Numbered from the stretch's first letter, positions 33,528 to 62,120 are shown. The stretch is DNA of 64,000 nt from Caprella mutica (GCA_947561585.1 CANNZV010001152.1:155056-219055); one strand, 5' to 3'. The notes: generated by a model from the letters alone, not told the origin. Numbers and translations are program-made.

Positions 33528-35000
33528 TACTAAACAAGTGATAATTTAGATAAAAAATTTAGCACTGAAGCAAATACTTTACCATTAAATACCTTTTGTA
33601 AAAGATTATGACGTCATACAGAACCATACACCATGTACGGATATGTATTCTGTGTATGGTGGAGTTAATTACTTCCCTATTGTGAATACTGTATATAATC
33701 ATTATTAATTTTGTCTCAGTAACGGTTAAATGAACTGTGATGTCATCTTCAACCGAACAAAAGGTTTTAAATTTAGTTAGTTACACTTTTGCTTGTGTTA
33801 CATAGAGTATCTGAGCACACTAATGTTATTCGTGCCAGTATAGTATAAGATAAAGCTAATTACATTGTATAGTATCACTCGCCTTGCTTAGTTTATATCT
33901 ATATAGTTATTATTATAGATCTATTACTAGTAATTTAGCTATGATTTATAGCTATTAGAGTGAGAAGAATTATATGGTTATATTGCTTTAGAGGAAATTT
34001 ATTCAAAAGATTGCATTGATGAAATAATTGTAGTTAACTTATCATAATTTCATTCAATTTTAAAATTTCAATGATATAAAGAATAATTTTACAGTAGCAA
34101 TTTAAAGTAAACAATTCACTAGTTAAGTAGAATCAATTTATTCAATATTAACATCAACTAAATTATTCTCCATAATAATGGGGACAATTAGCTACACCAC
34201 ATTAACCTTCTCTAAACTTAGATTATATTATGTATAACATAATTACCATCAATATATATATATATAATATAAACACTGAGAAACGTCACTGCTCAATACA
34301 GGTAAAGTTAATATCATTGATAAATAGCATATTGCACAGTGACATTTCGGCATAGGTACACCTTTCAAGTTTTCTTTCACAGTCTTTTTAAGAACAAAAC
34401 GATCATATTGTACAAGAAAATAGGAAGATTTCTCATTATTTATCAGGTTTCGAACCTCACTTCAAATAAATCTGGTAGTTTAGGGGTTCGAATCCTGATA
34501 AGAGATTATGAATTCCTCTTATTTTCGAGGTATTTACGTTTTTACTGGTTAAAAGATAAAAGATAAAACATTGTTTTAAATTTACGTAAATGAAAAAAAA
34601 TACGAACAGCACTTAGATACAACAGTTTTATAGTTATATTTAGAATATAATTCTATTTTTAAATAATAATTGAAATTATCTTCGGTAAATTAATTGCATC
34701 CGATAATTAATACTTTACCCTACCTTGTAAATAATGCATACTCCTAACATAGCGACATAAGTTATACTTAATGACTGAAAACGCTATGGAATATATATTA
34801 ATACACTGATGCATATCATAAACCAACAAGAAATAGAAAGCAGTACCTAATATCTAAAAAGTTAATATGGAAAAAAGCTTCTTTAATTTAATGAATGAAT
34901 GAATGAGAAAATGAATTATCAACAGTACGTTGAATATAATACTAGTGAAGGAATGCCCTCTAAAGTAGTACATAATTTTTTTTAATTCTACTATTCAAAA
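33528..35000. other. AT-rich intergenic DNA
   Basis: No exon or array is seen. GGTTCGAATCC at about 34485 matches a Pol III B box, but no tRNA fold or A box accompanies it. It may be a SINE relic. Confidence 0.35.
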
Positions 35001-35002
35001 TA

Positions 35003-35230
35003 GGGCAAATACTCAATTGCCGATAGTAGGCACCTACTGAATTTAATGACTTGGATATATAATTTTTTTTCATCATTTTTATTAATTTTTATTAATTTGA
35101 TCATTTGATCAATTCATTTTAACTATTAAAGAAATAGATTCACATTGAATACACATTTTTGAAGACATATTAACTTGAAGGTTGATTATTTGAATTTTTT
35201 TCTTCTTCAGCAATTGAGTATAATATACCC
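35003..35230. mobile_element. TA-flanked MITE family C (228 bp)
   Basis: Left end GGGCAAATACTCAATTGCCG; the right end is its diverged inverse, GCAATTGAGTATAATATACCC. Both are flanked by TA (35001-35002 and 35231-35232). No coding sequence. Confidence 0.7.
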
Positions 35231-35701
35231 TAAGTGAGTCTATATAATCGTATTTATATAGTTATTACCATGCCCATTGCTTAGTTACTTTTAATGCACT
35301 TTAGTAAAGGTTTTATTGCTAAGTTCTTTAATATAAACCTCAATATTCCAAAATCATTAAATTGTTAACCTCTTGTTCAGTTGATGCGTTTATACGCTCT
35401 TTTTTTTACCAAGATTTTTGAGTGAAGTCAATAAAATCAGAGCAGTGTAGAAAAGAACAAATTCTTCATTTAAATTCTTTAAAGTATTAACTATTGATAA
35501 TACATAATACTAACATAATTTATTTGACTTTAAAATTTGTTCTTCCACGTAGAGATTCAAATCTGTCTACTTTTCCATTTTATCTAATAAATCTGCATTT
35601 AATTCATTAAAAATCCCTAAAAACGTCTGAGTGTGTGCACAATAAATCCCAGGCTTATTAGTTATTACTAAGTGCTCATCTACGTATTAATTTAAATCAT
35701 A

Positions 35702-35899
35702 GGGTAAATATACAGCGTCAAGTAGCCGATAACAAAAGATGTTCAATTTTCGATTGGAAGTGACTAGGTAGGATCTTTTCAGTGCACCCTGTCTTTAAAT
35801 GAAAGACACAATACACTGAAAAGATTCTTCCTAGCCACTTTCTATCTATAATTGCAAATCTTTTTGCAAGTTGCTATCGGCTACTGTGTGCAATCATCC
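35702..35899. mobile_element. TA-flanked hairpin MITE family D (198 bp), downstream of CMIP
   Basis: It begins GGGTAAATATACAGCGTC and ends GTGTGCAATCATCC, with TA at 35700-35701 and 35900-35901. The arms of about 85 bases pair imperfectly: AGTAGCCGATAACAA with TTGCTATCGGCTACT, and TAGGATCTTTTCAGTG with CACTGAAAAGATTCTTCCTA. It lies about 160 bases past the CMIP stop codon, so it could be in the 3' UTR. Confidence 0.75.
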
Positions 35900-36059
35900 T
35901 ATATGAATGTTATGGAATGATAAAGGATAGACTAATTTCTTATTGAAGAATATGATTACACAGTAATATAGTTACCATTGAAGTTTTTATGATACATTGA
36001 AAAATAGCCTTAACATGGGAAGTTAATTTCACTAAGTGGTTGAGATCAAGCCTACCTAA

Positions 36060-50948
<14,889 letters not shown>

Positions 50949-52503
50949 CTGCAAAGAAGAACAGGAACAGTTATTATTATTATTAGGACACAAGCTAATG
51001 GGAAATATTCTTACTCGTGATAATGAATAATAATAATGAAGAATAGATGTTACATTAAATGAATAAAATAACAAATTGAAACCCTGTTTTAATTTTCACA
51101 GATATTAAACACAATACAAAGGAAAGGAATATATGGAAAAGGAATACATGGAAAAGGAAAAATATTTAAAATTCTATTTCATTGTTAGGAATCGAACCTT
51201 CATCCACGACACTGTGCTGAATTGACTTGGTATCAAAAAATGTTTAATGTTGCTGTACTAATAAGCTGCGATTGAATTTATAAGAGCAAGAGTCCAAATT
51301 CTTTTCGCTAAAACAATTTAATATTGAGAACTATCACCGGTGTACCAACCGACAAACATGCCGAGCATTATAGATAAGATAACGCATCGATTAAATTAGA
51401 ATACGAAGTCAGTTTAACAAAGATAAGGAAAGTTATTGCTGCTTTGGAAATTCAAATTTGCCTGTTTCTTATGGTACACTCTACACACTAGAGTTTATCT
51501 GGTGAAGAGTTCTTAACTGCTTTGCTGGAAGACTGCCATGCATCTCTACCCTGTCAGCAAATTAGAGTCGGAACATACTGCCGGTCATTGCATTTATCCT
51601 GCCTCTAGAGCTACGGCAGGAAAAGTGGAACACGGACTGAAATTTAGGAGAACGGATCAAAAGTGGAAGTACGTGTCAAAATGACCATATTGCCGAGTTA
51701 TCTAAAAAGATCTAATGGATATTGGAAGTAGATATTAGACAGGGAAAAAATATCCTACAACTTTAGGTTAAAATATATAATGTATAAGGAAATATATTTA
51801 ACAAGGAACAAAAGTTTCCTCAATGAATGAGATCCGTTTAGTTACAGAAAATAGAGATTGGAAATAATTACAAGATAGAGTGTTATAGGAGATAATTAAA
51901 TGGAGTCATTTTCTCGGAAGAGCCATTGGGATTATCCTTCTTAGGAAATTACTTTATAATGAAGAAAGAGTTTAATGGGGAAAAGAGTTTAATAAATTAA
52001 ATAAAAGAAGTCCTTTGTGATATAACTGATAACATTATTCAATAAAATTTTAACCAATATAATGAATAAGCAAGACTCGCGGAGATTCAACGAGATGGAA
52101 ATCAACCAAATTTTTGGACAGAAAACATATAAAACGCAGCAAATGTGTTTAGTAACATATGCTTCTGAAAATAATATCCTTTGTATTTAATTCTCATAAT
52201 TGGTCACATTATACGTACTTGATTTACACCAACTTTATGAGGCGCTATTGATAGAATGTACGTTTAACCCGTGTTGTGACGGACAGACCGACAGACACGG
52301 CTTTTTTTTAATAGTAAATAGAGTATCATTTATAAATATTCCATTAGTGACATTAATTTGATTTACACAAACTTTATAAGGTACTATATTGATAGAGTGT
52401 CTTTTTAACGTATTTTGTGACAGACCAGCTGACGGACATTATTTTTTTATCTCCACATAGCTACATACAACATTTTTTCTTAACTAAGTTATATATTAGC
52501 TCT
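50949..52503. other. 5' of the first visible CMIP exon; unique DNA
   Basis: No further CMIP exon was recognised. A B-box match (GGTTCGATTCC on the minus strand, 51198-51188) has no tRNA-like context. Two similar stretches at 52205-52290 and 52365-52440 (TGATTTACACMAACTTTAT, then TGTGACRGAC) form a diverged direct repeat. Confidence 0.4.
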
Positions 52504-52980
52504 AAATCCCCCCGACCTACATACATTGTCCCCACCTTCACTTCCTCAATCTACATCTCCCCGACCTTCACTTCCACCACCTATATCTCCCCGACCTACA
52601 TTGTGCCCACCTTCACTTTCCCAACCTACATTTCCCCCACCTCCACTTCCACCACCTTCACTTCCTCAACCTACATCTCCCCCACCTTCACTTCCACCAC
52701 CTAGACTTCAACAATCTACATTTGCCCCAAATTCTCTTTCACCACTTTTACTTCCCCCATTTACAATTCCCCCACCTACAACTCTCCCACTTTCACACTC
52801 TCTACCTTTTCTACTTCCCTCTTCACTTCCCCCATCTTCCCTTCCCCTCCCCCACACACACTTCCTCACATTCACGTCCTCCACCTTCTCTTCCCCCACC
52901 TTCCCTTCTAACAACTTCTGTTCTCTCCACCTTCATTCCTTCCGCCTTCTCTTCTTCCACCCTCAATTGCCCCACCTTTT
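52504..52980. repeat. Polypyrimidine low-complexity tract
   Basis: Nearly 480 bases on the plus strand are mostly C and T with short ACA/CCA interruptions (units like CCACCTTCACTTCC). The strand asymmetry is strong. The proline-rich open frames it yields are compositional and not genes. Confidence 0.85.
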
Positions 52981-53358
52981 ACTAATTATAAGCGAATTGA
53001 GGCACACAGTGAAAATACGGCTATCAAAATATGAAAGACAACAATAAGATGTTTAGTTTGTGGTATATCGTGCATACCTAATTGTGCTTATATCTAATTA
53101 CTGAAATTACTCAAGCACTAATGGAGGACCAAACAAAATTATAACATGATAAAACTATAGTGATAAATTGATATAAATGATGGCTTATAATTGATATTAT
53201 TACATATTGCACTTTACTAATATTTACACTGTATTACCTCATTAAATTAATATTTCAAATTATCAATGTTGATAATTTGAAAATGGTGTCCATTTTGCTT
53301 CAATCTGCAATATTGTAATTTAAATTTGAAATTCCATTTATTATCAACGTATGATGTG
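52981..53358. other. Short unique spacer
   Basis: AT-rich. TTTCAAATTATCAATGTTGATAATTTGAAA near 53251-53280 is a perfect local hairpin. Nothing else is visible. Confidence 0.4.
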
Positions 53359-54965
53359 AGAGTGATCCACACACTAGTTAGTGATCCACACGCTAGTTAG
53401 TGATCCACACGCTAGTTAGTGATCCACACACTAGTTAGTGATCCACACACTAGTTAGTGATCCACACACTAGTTAGTGATCCACACACTAGTTAGTGATC
53501 CACACGCTAGTTAGTGATCCACACGCTAGTTAGTGATCCACACACTAGTTAGTGATCCACACACTAGTTAGTGATCCACACACTAGTTAGTGATCCACAC
53601 ACTAGTTAGTGATCCACACGCTAGTTAGTGATCCACACACTAGTTAGTGATCCACACACTAGTTAGTGATCCACACACTAGTTAGTGATCCACACGCTAG
53701 TTAGTGATCCACACGCTAGTTAGTGATCCACACACTAGTTAGTGATCCACACGCTAGTTAGTGATCCACACACTAGTTAGTGATCCACACACTAGTTAGT
53801 GATCCACACACTAGTTAGTGATCCACACGCTAGTTAGTGATCCACACACTAGTTAGTGATCCACACACTAGTTAGTGATCCACACACTAGTTAGTGATCC
53901 ACACGCTAGTTAGTGATCCACACGCTAGTTAGTGATCCACACACTAGTTAGTGATCCACACACTAGTTAGTGATCCACACACTAGTTAGTGATCCACACA
54001 CTAGTTAGTGATCCACACACTAGTTAGTGATCCACACGCTAGTTAGTGATCCACACGCTAGTTAGTGATCCACACGCTAGTTAGTGATCCACACGCTAGT
54101 TAGTGATCCACACACTAGTTAGTGATCCACACACTAGTTAGTGATCCACACACTAGTTAGTGATCCACACGCTAGTTAGTGATCCACACACTAGTTAGTG
54201 ATCCACACACTAGTTAGTGATCCACACACTAGTTAGTGATCCACACGCTAGTTAGTGATCCACACGCTAGTTAGTGATCCACACACTAGTTAGTGATCCA
54301 CACACTAGTTAGTGATCCACACACTAGTTAGTGATCCACACACTAGTTAGTGATCCACACGCTAGTTAGTGATCCACACACTAGTTAGTGATCCACACAC
54401 TAGTTAGTGATCCACACACTAGTTAGTGATCCACACACTAGTTAGTGATCCACACACTAGTTAGTGATCCACACACTAGTATGAGTGATCCACTCGCTAG
54501 TGAGTGATCCACACGCTAGTTAGTGATCCACACACTAGTGTGAGTGATCCACTCGCTAGTGAGTGATCCACACGCTAGTTAGTGATCCACACACTAGTAT
54601 GAGTGATCCACACGCTAGTTAGTGATCCACACACTAGTGTGAGTGATTCACACGCTAGTTAGTGATCCACACGCTAGTTAGTGATCCACACACTAGTGTG
54701 AGTGATCCACACGCTAGTTAGTGATCCACACACTAGTGTGAAAGATCCACATGCTAGTAAGATTAATCCACAAGCTATTGAGACTGATCCACACGCTAGT
54801 GAGAGTGATTCACACGCTAGTGAGTGATCCAAACGCTAGTGAGAGTGAACCACACGCTAGTGTGAGTGATCCACACGCTAGTGTGAGTGATCCACACGCT
54901 AGTGTGAGTGATCCACACGCTAGTGGGAGTGCTTCACACGCAATTGAGTGATCCACACGCTGAGA
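53359..54965. repeat. 19-bp minisatellite (~84 copies)
   Basis: The unit is GATCCACACACTAGTTAGT. Homogeneous units run to about 54475, then diverge into longer GTGAGTGATCC forms (21-22 bp) toward the end. The main variant is CACGCTAG against CACACTAG, a CpG/CpA difference. Confidence 0.95.
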
Positions 54966-55013
54966 GTTTTCAAGTGGCTGGACTGAGGTCAATATCCGAT
55001 ATTAATTTAAAGC

Positions 55014-57165
55014 CAAACTGATAGATACTATCACTCTACTGACAGATACTATCACTCTACTGATAGATACTATCACTCTAATGATAGATACTATCACTCT
55101 AGTGATAGATACTATCACTCTAGTGATAGATACTATCACTCTACTGATAGATACTATCACTCTACTGTTAGATACTATCACTCTAATGATAGATACTATC
55201 ACTCTACTGTTAGATACTATCACTCTACTGATAGATACTATCACTATACTGATAGATACTATCACTCTAGTGATAGATACTATCACTCTACTGATAGATA
55301 CTATCACTCTAATGATAGATACTATCACTCTACTGTTAGATACTATCACTCTACTGATACTATCACTCTAGTGATAGATACTATCACTCTACTAATAGAT
55401 ACTATCACTCTACTGATAGATACTATCACTCTACTGATACTATCACTCTAGTGATAGATACTATCACTCTAGTGATAGATACTATCACTCTACTGATACT
55501 ATCACTCTACTGATAAATACTATCACTCTACTGATACTATCACTCTAGTGATAAATACTATCACTCTACTGATACTATCACTCTACTGATAAATACTATC
55601 ACTCTACTGATACTATCACTCTAGTGATAGATACTATCACTCTACTGATAAATACTATCACTCTACTGATAGATACTATCATTCTACTGATAGATACTAT
55701 CACTCTACTGATAAATACTATCACTCTACTGATACTATCACTCTAGAGATAGATACTATCACTCTACTGATACTATCACTCTACTGATAAATACTATCAC
55801 TCTACTGATACTATCACTCTAGTGATAGATACTATCACTCTACTGATAAATACTATCACTCTACTGATAGATACTATCATTCTACTGATAGATACTATCA
55901 CTCTACTGATAAATACTATCACTCTACTGATACTATCACTCTAGAGATAGATACTATCACTCTACTGATAGATACTATCACTCTACTGATAGATACTATC
56001 ACTCTACTGATAGATACTATCACTCTAATGATAGATACTATCACTCTACTGATAGATACTATCACTCTACTGATGGATACTATCACTCTAATGATAGATA
56101 CTATCACTCTAATGATAGCTACTATCACTTTAATGATAGATACTATCACTCTACTGATACTATCACTCTAGTGATAGATACTATCACTCTACTGATAAAT
56201 ACTATCACTCTACTGATAGATACTATCATTCTACTGATAGATACTATCACTCTACTGATAAATACTATCACTCTACTGATACTATCACTCTAGAGATAGA
56301 TACTATCACTCTACTGATACTATCACTCTACTGATAAATACTATCACTCTACTGATACTATCACTCTAGTGATAGATACTATCACTCTACTGATAAATAC
56401 TATCACTCTACTGATAGATACTATCATTCTACTGATAGATACTATCACTCTACTGATAAATACTATCACTCTACTGATACTATCACTCTAGAGATAGATA
56501 CTATCACTCTACTGATACTATCACTCTACTGATAAATACTATCACTCTACTGATACTATCACTCTAGTGATAGATACTATCACTCTACTGATAAATACTA
56601 TCACTCTACTGATAGATACTATCATTCTACTGATAGATACTATCACTCTACTGATAAATACTATCACTCTACTGATACTATCACTCTAGAGATAGATACT
56701 ATCACTCTACTGATAGATACTATCACTCTACTGATAGATACTATCACTCTACTGATAGATACTATCACTCTAATGATAGATACTATCACTCTACTGATAG
56801 ATACTATCACTCTACTGATGGATACTATCACTCTAATGATAGATACTATCACTCTAATGATAGCTACTATCACTTTAATGATAGATACTATCACTCTACT
56901 GATAGATACTATCACTCTAATGATAGATACCATCACTCTAATGATAGATACTATCACTCTACTGATAGATACTATCACTCTAATGATAGATACTATCACT
57001 CTACTGATAGATACTATCACTCTACTGATAGATACTATCACTCTAGTGATAGATACTATCACTCTAGTGATAGATACTATCACTCTACTGATAGATACTA
57101 TCACTCTACTGATAGATACTATCACTCTAATGATAGATACTATCACTCTACTGATAGATACTATC
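55014..57165. repeat. 21-bp minisatellite (~105 copies) with internal hairpins and higher-order structure
   Basis: The unit is CTGATAGATACTATCACTCTA; shortened 15-bp units (CTGATACTATCACTC) are interspersed. Each full unit contains the inverted pair TGATAG-ATA-CTATCA. Marker ATCATTCTAC recurs at 198-bp spacing, and a larger block near 55919 recurs 745 bp later near 56664. Open frames on both strands are stop-free repeat translation. Confidence 0.95.
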
Positions 57166-58075
57166 GAATTTTATATACACCCTACACCCCAAAAGATAAC
57201 CAATAATACCCTAATACACAATATGATATCAATACACTGAAGTTCTTTACTCACTACTATAACAGTTTAATTTCATGAAAATTACTCCGCTATACTCAAA
57301 CACTCCCTTCACATCACAACGATTGAAAGACAATTAATGCTCTCTCCAGTGGAGTATTTGCCATGAACTTACTGTGCACTAGTAAAAATTTGAGTTATTC
57401 CACCTATTGAAGTGCCTACTAAAGACTAGTTGAAAACTTATCTAAATTATTTGGGTTTTATGACAAAAACAACATGAAGGGATTATCCACTTCATATCAC
57501 GCAAACCCTCTCTAAGAAAAAAATAATAAGAATTTATAGAATAATTAATAGTGAATAGCGATGACAAAATGAAATACAGTAATTACTAATTACTAATTAG
57601 AAACAAGGACGGTTAGGTACAGGTCCATTTCATGAATAACTGACTTCTATTAATTAGAAAAAATGGTAAGCAATTTGATCATTTCAGTAGAAATGCTAAG
57701 TAATAGAAAACGGAAAAATAGTTCGAAATAATTAAATAAAGGAGCGAAAAAGTTAGTTAACAAGTAAAAGAAGTGTCAATTTAAATGGAATTTGTATAGG
57801 TGTTATTCCTGACAAAAGAAAAGGAATTGTAGTTCAACTCTATCAAGATAATTGAACCTCATAGTTTGATCGCAGTAACTAAAGCTAATTATAAAATATA
57901 TCTTAAGTGGAAATTGTATACTTTGAAACAATAATTAATGCTACATGTTATAAAGGAGTGTAACGAAGTATTGTGGATATGAAACTGTTTACTGAAGACA
58001 AACGACATGAGAAATATGAAACCAGCTGACACAATAGAGGAAAAGGTATGGAGACACTGAAGAAGAAGAAACTTC
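57166..58075. other. Unique spacer between minisatellites
   Basis: AT-rich sequence with no gene or repeat recognised. Confidence 0.4.
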
Positions 58076-61000
58076 GGGACACTGTGGATGATGAAGCCTG
58101 TAGACACTGTGGATGATGAGGCCTGTAGACACTGTGGATGATGAGGCCTGTAGACACTGTAGATGATGAGGCCTGTAGACACTGTGGATGATGAGGCCTG
58201 TAGACTCTGTGGATGATGAGGCCTGTAGACTCTGTGGATGATGAGGCCTGTAGACACTGTGGATGATGAAGCCTGTAGACACTGTGGATGATGAGGCCTG
58301 TAGACACTGTGGATGATGAGGCCTGTAGACACTGTAGATGATGAGGCCTGTAGACACTGTGGATGATGAGGCCTGTAGACTCTGTGGATGATGAGGCCTG
58401 TAGACTCTGTGGATGATGAGGCCTGTAGACACTGTGGATGATGATGCCTGTAGACACTGTAGATGATAGATGATGAGGCCTGTAGACACTGTGGATGATG
58501 AGGCCTGTAGACTCTGTGGATGATGGGGCCTGTAGACTCTGTGGATGATGAGGCCTGTAGACACTGTAGATGATGAGGCCTGTAGACACTGTAGATGATG
58601 AGGCCTGTAGACACTGTGGAGGATGAGGCCTGTAGACACTGTAGATGATGAGGCCTGTAGACACTGTAGATGATGAGGCCTGTAGACACTGTAGATGATG
58701 AGGCCTGTAGACACTGTAGATGATGAGGCCTGTAGACACTGTAGATGATGAGGCCTGTAGACACTGTGGATGATGAGGCCTGTAGACATTGTAGATGATG
58801 AGGCCTGTAGACACTGTAGATGATGAAGCCTGCAGACACTGTAGATGATGAGGCCTGTAGACACTGTGGATGATGAGGCCTGTAGACACCGTAGATGATG
58901 AGGCCTGTAGACACTGTAGATGATGAGGCCTGTAGACACTGTAGATGATGAGGCCTGTAGACACTGTGGATGATGAGGCCTGTAGACACTGTAGATGATG
59001 AGGCCTGTAGACACTGTGGATGATGAGGCCTGTAGACACTGTAGATGATGAGGCCTGTAGACACTGTAGATAATGAGGCCTGTAAACACTGTAGATGATG
59101 AGGCCTGTAGACACTGTAGATGATGAGGCCTGTAAACACTGTAGATGATGAGGCCTGTATACACTGTAGATGATGAGACCTGTAGACACTGTAGATGATG
59201 AGGCCTGTAGACACTGTAGATGATGAGGCCTGTAGACACTGTGGATGATGAGGCCTGTAGACACTGTAGATTATGAGGCCTGTAGACACTGTAGATGATG
59301 AGGCCTGTAAACACTGTAGATGATGAGGCCTGTAGACACTGTAGATGATGAGGCCTGTAGACACTGTAGATGATGAGGCCTGTAGACACTGTAGATGATG
59401 AGGCCTGTAAACACTGTAGATGATGAGGCCTGTAGACACTGTAGATTATGAGGCCTGTAGACACTGTAGATGATGAGGCCTGTAAACACTGTAGATGATG
59501 AGGCCTGTAGACACTGTAGATGATGAGGCCTGTAGACACTGTAGATGATGAGGCCTGTAAACATTGTAGATGATGAGGCCTGTAGACACTGTGGATGATG
59601 AGGCCTGTAGACACTGTAGATGATGAGGCCTGTAGACACTGTAGATGATGAGGCCTGTAGACACTGTAGATGGTGAGGCCTGTAGACACTGTGGATGATG
59701 AGGCCTGTAGACACTGTAGATGATGAGGCCTGTAGACACTGTAGATGATGAGGCCTGTAGACACTGTGGATGATGAGGCCTGTAGACACTGTAGATGATG
59801 AGGCCTGTAGACACTGTAGATGATGAGGCAAGTAGACACTGTAGATGATGAGGCCTGTAGACACTGTAGATGATGAGGCCTGTAGACACTGTAGATGATG
59901 AGGCCTGTAGACACTGTGGATGATGAGGCCTGTAGACACTGTAGATGATGAGGCCTGTAGACACTGTAGATGATGAAGCCTGCAGACACTGTAGATGATG
60001 AGGCCTGTAGACACTGTGGATGATGAGGCCTGTAGACACCGTAGATGATGAGGCCTGTAGACACTGTAGATGATGAGGCCTGTAGACACTGTAGATGATG
60101 AGGCCTGTAGACACTGTGGATGATGAGGCCTGTAGACACTGTAGATGATGAGGCCTGTAGACACTGTGGATGATGAGGCCTGTAGACACTGTAGATGATG
60201 AGGCCTGTAGACACTGTGGATGATGAGGCCTGTAGACACTGTAGATGATGAGGCCTGTAGACACTGTGGATGATGAGGCCTGTAGACACTGTAGATGATG
60301 AGGCCTGTAGACACTGTGGATGATGAGGCCTGTAGACACTGTAGATGATGAGGCCTGTAGACACCGTAGATGATGAGGCCTGTAGACACTGTAGATGATG
60401 AGGCCTGTAGACACTGTAGATGATGAGGCCTGTAGACACTGTGGATGATGAGGCCTGTAGACACTGTAGATGATGAGGCCTGTAGACACTGTAGATGATG
60501 AGGCCTGCAGACACTGTTGATGATGAGGCCTGTAGACACTGTAGATGATGAGGCCTGTAGACACTGTAGATGATGAGGCCTGTAGATACTGTAGATGACG
60601 AGGCCTGTAGACACTGTAGATGATGAGGCCTGTAGACACTGTAGATGATGAGGCCTGTAGACACTGTAGATAATGAGGCCTGTAAACACTGTAGATGATG
60701 AGGCCTGTAGACACTGTAGATGATGAGGCCTGTAAACACTGTAGATGATGAGGCCTGTAGACACTGTAGATGATGAGACCTGTAGACACTGTAGATGATG
60801 AGGCCTGTAGACACTGTAGATGATGAGGCCTGTAGACACTGTGGATGATGAGGCCTGTAGACACTGTAGATTATGAGGCCTGTAGACACTGTAGATGATG
60901 AGGCCTGTAGACACTGTAGATGATGAGGCCTGTAGACACTGTAGATGATGAGGCCTGTAGACACTGTATATGATAGGCCTGTAGACACTGTAGATGATGA

Positions 61001-62120
61001 AGCCTGTAAACACTGTAGATGATGAGGCCTGTAGACATTGCAGATGATGAGACCTGTAGACACTTTAGATGATGAGGCCTGAAGACACTGTAGATGATGA
61101 GGCCTGTAGTCACTGTAGATGATGAAGCCTGTAGACACTGTGGATGATGAGGCCTGTAGACACTGTAGATGATGAGGCCTGTAGACACTGTGGATGATGA
61201 AGCCTGTAGACACTGTAGATGATGACGCCTGTAGACACTGTAGATGATGAGGCCTGTAGACACTGTAGATGATGAGGCCTGTAGACACTGTGGATGATGA
61301 GGCCTGTAGACACTGTAGATGATGAGGCCTGTAGACACTGTAGATGATGAGGCCTGTAGACACTGTAGATGATGAAGCCTGTAGACACTGTAGATGATGA
61401 CGCCTGTAGACACTGTGGATGATGAGGCCTGTAGACACTGTAGATGATGAGGCCTGTAGACACTGTAGATGATGAGGCCTGTAGACACTGTGGATGATGA
61501 GGCCTGTAGACACTGTAGATGATGAGGCCTGTAGACACTGTAGATGATGAGATGAGACCTGTAGACACTGTAGATGATGAGACCTGTAGACACTGTAGAT
61601 GATGAGGCCTCTAGACACTGTGGATGATGAGGCCTGTAGACACTGTAGATGATGAGGCCTGTAGACACTGTAGATGATGAGGCCTGTAGACACTGTAGAT
61701 GATGAGGCCTGTAGACACTGTAGATGATGAGGCCTGTAGACACTGTAGATGATGAGGCCTGTAGACACTGTAGATGATGAGACCTGTAGACACTGTAGAT
61801 GATGAGGCCTGTAGACACTGTAGATGATGAGGCCTGTAGACACTGTAGATGATGAGGCCTGTAGACACTGTAGATGATGAGGCCTGTAGACACTGTAGAT
61901 GATGAGGCCTGTAGACACTGTAGATGATGAGACCTGTAGACACTGTAGATGATGAGGCCTGTAGACACTGTAGATGATGAGGCCTGTAGACACTGTAGAT
62001 GATGAGGCCTGTAGACACTGTGGATGATGAGGCCTGTAGACACTGTAGATGATGAGACCTGCAGACACTGTAGATGATGAGGCCTGTAGACACTGTAGAT
62101 GATGAGGCCTGTAGACACTG
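58076..62120. repeat. 25-bp minisatellite (~160 copies)
   Basis: The unit is GATGATGAGGCCTGTAGACA followed by CTGTA, with GTGGATGATG, GTAAACACT and GACCTG variants. Period 25 shifts frame each unit and the minus-strand unit has no stop, so all three minus frames stay open for kilobases (longest 1,402 codons, repeating STGLIIYSVYRPHHLQC-like text). No splice or start context supports a gene. Direct repeats of a few hundred bases with shared variants (for example around 58800 and 59950) show later block duplication. Confidence 0.95.

Noticed and set aside
34480..34500. tRNA-like B box GGTTCGAATCC
   Set aside because: The T stem does not pair and no A box or acceptor stem is present; at most a SINE relic.
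51188..51198. Minus-strand B box GGTTCGATTCC
   Set aside because: No cloverleaf can be drawn from the surrounding sequence.
52526..53047. Proline/serine-rich plus-strand frame
   Set aside because: It is a by-product of a pyrimidine-rich tract, with no conserved pattern or splice sites.
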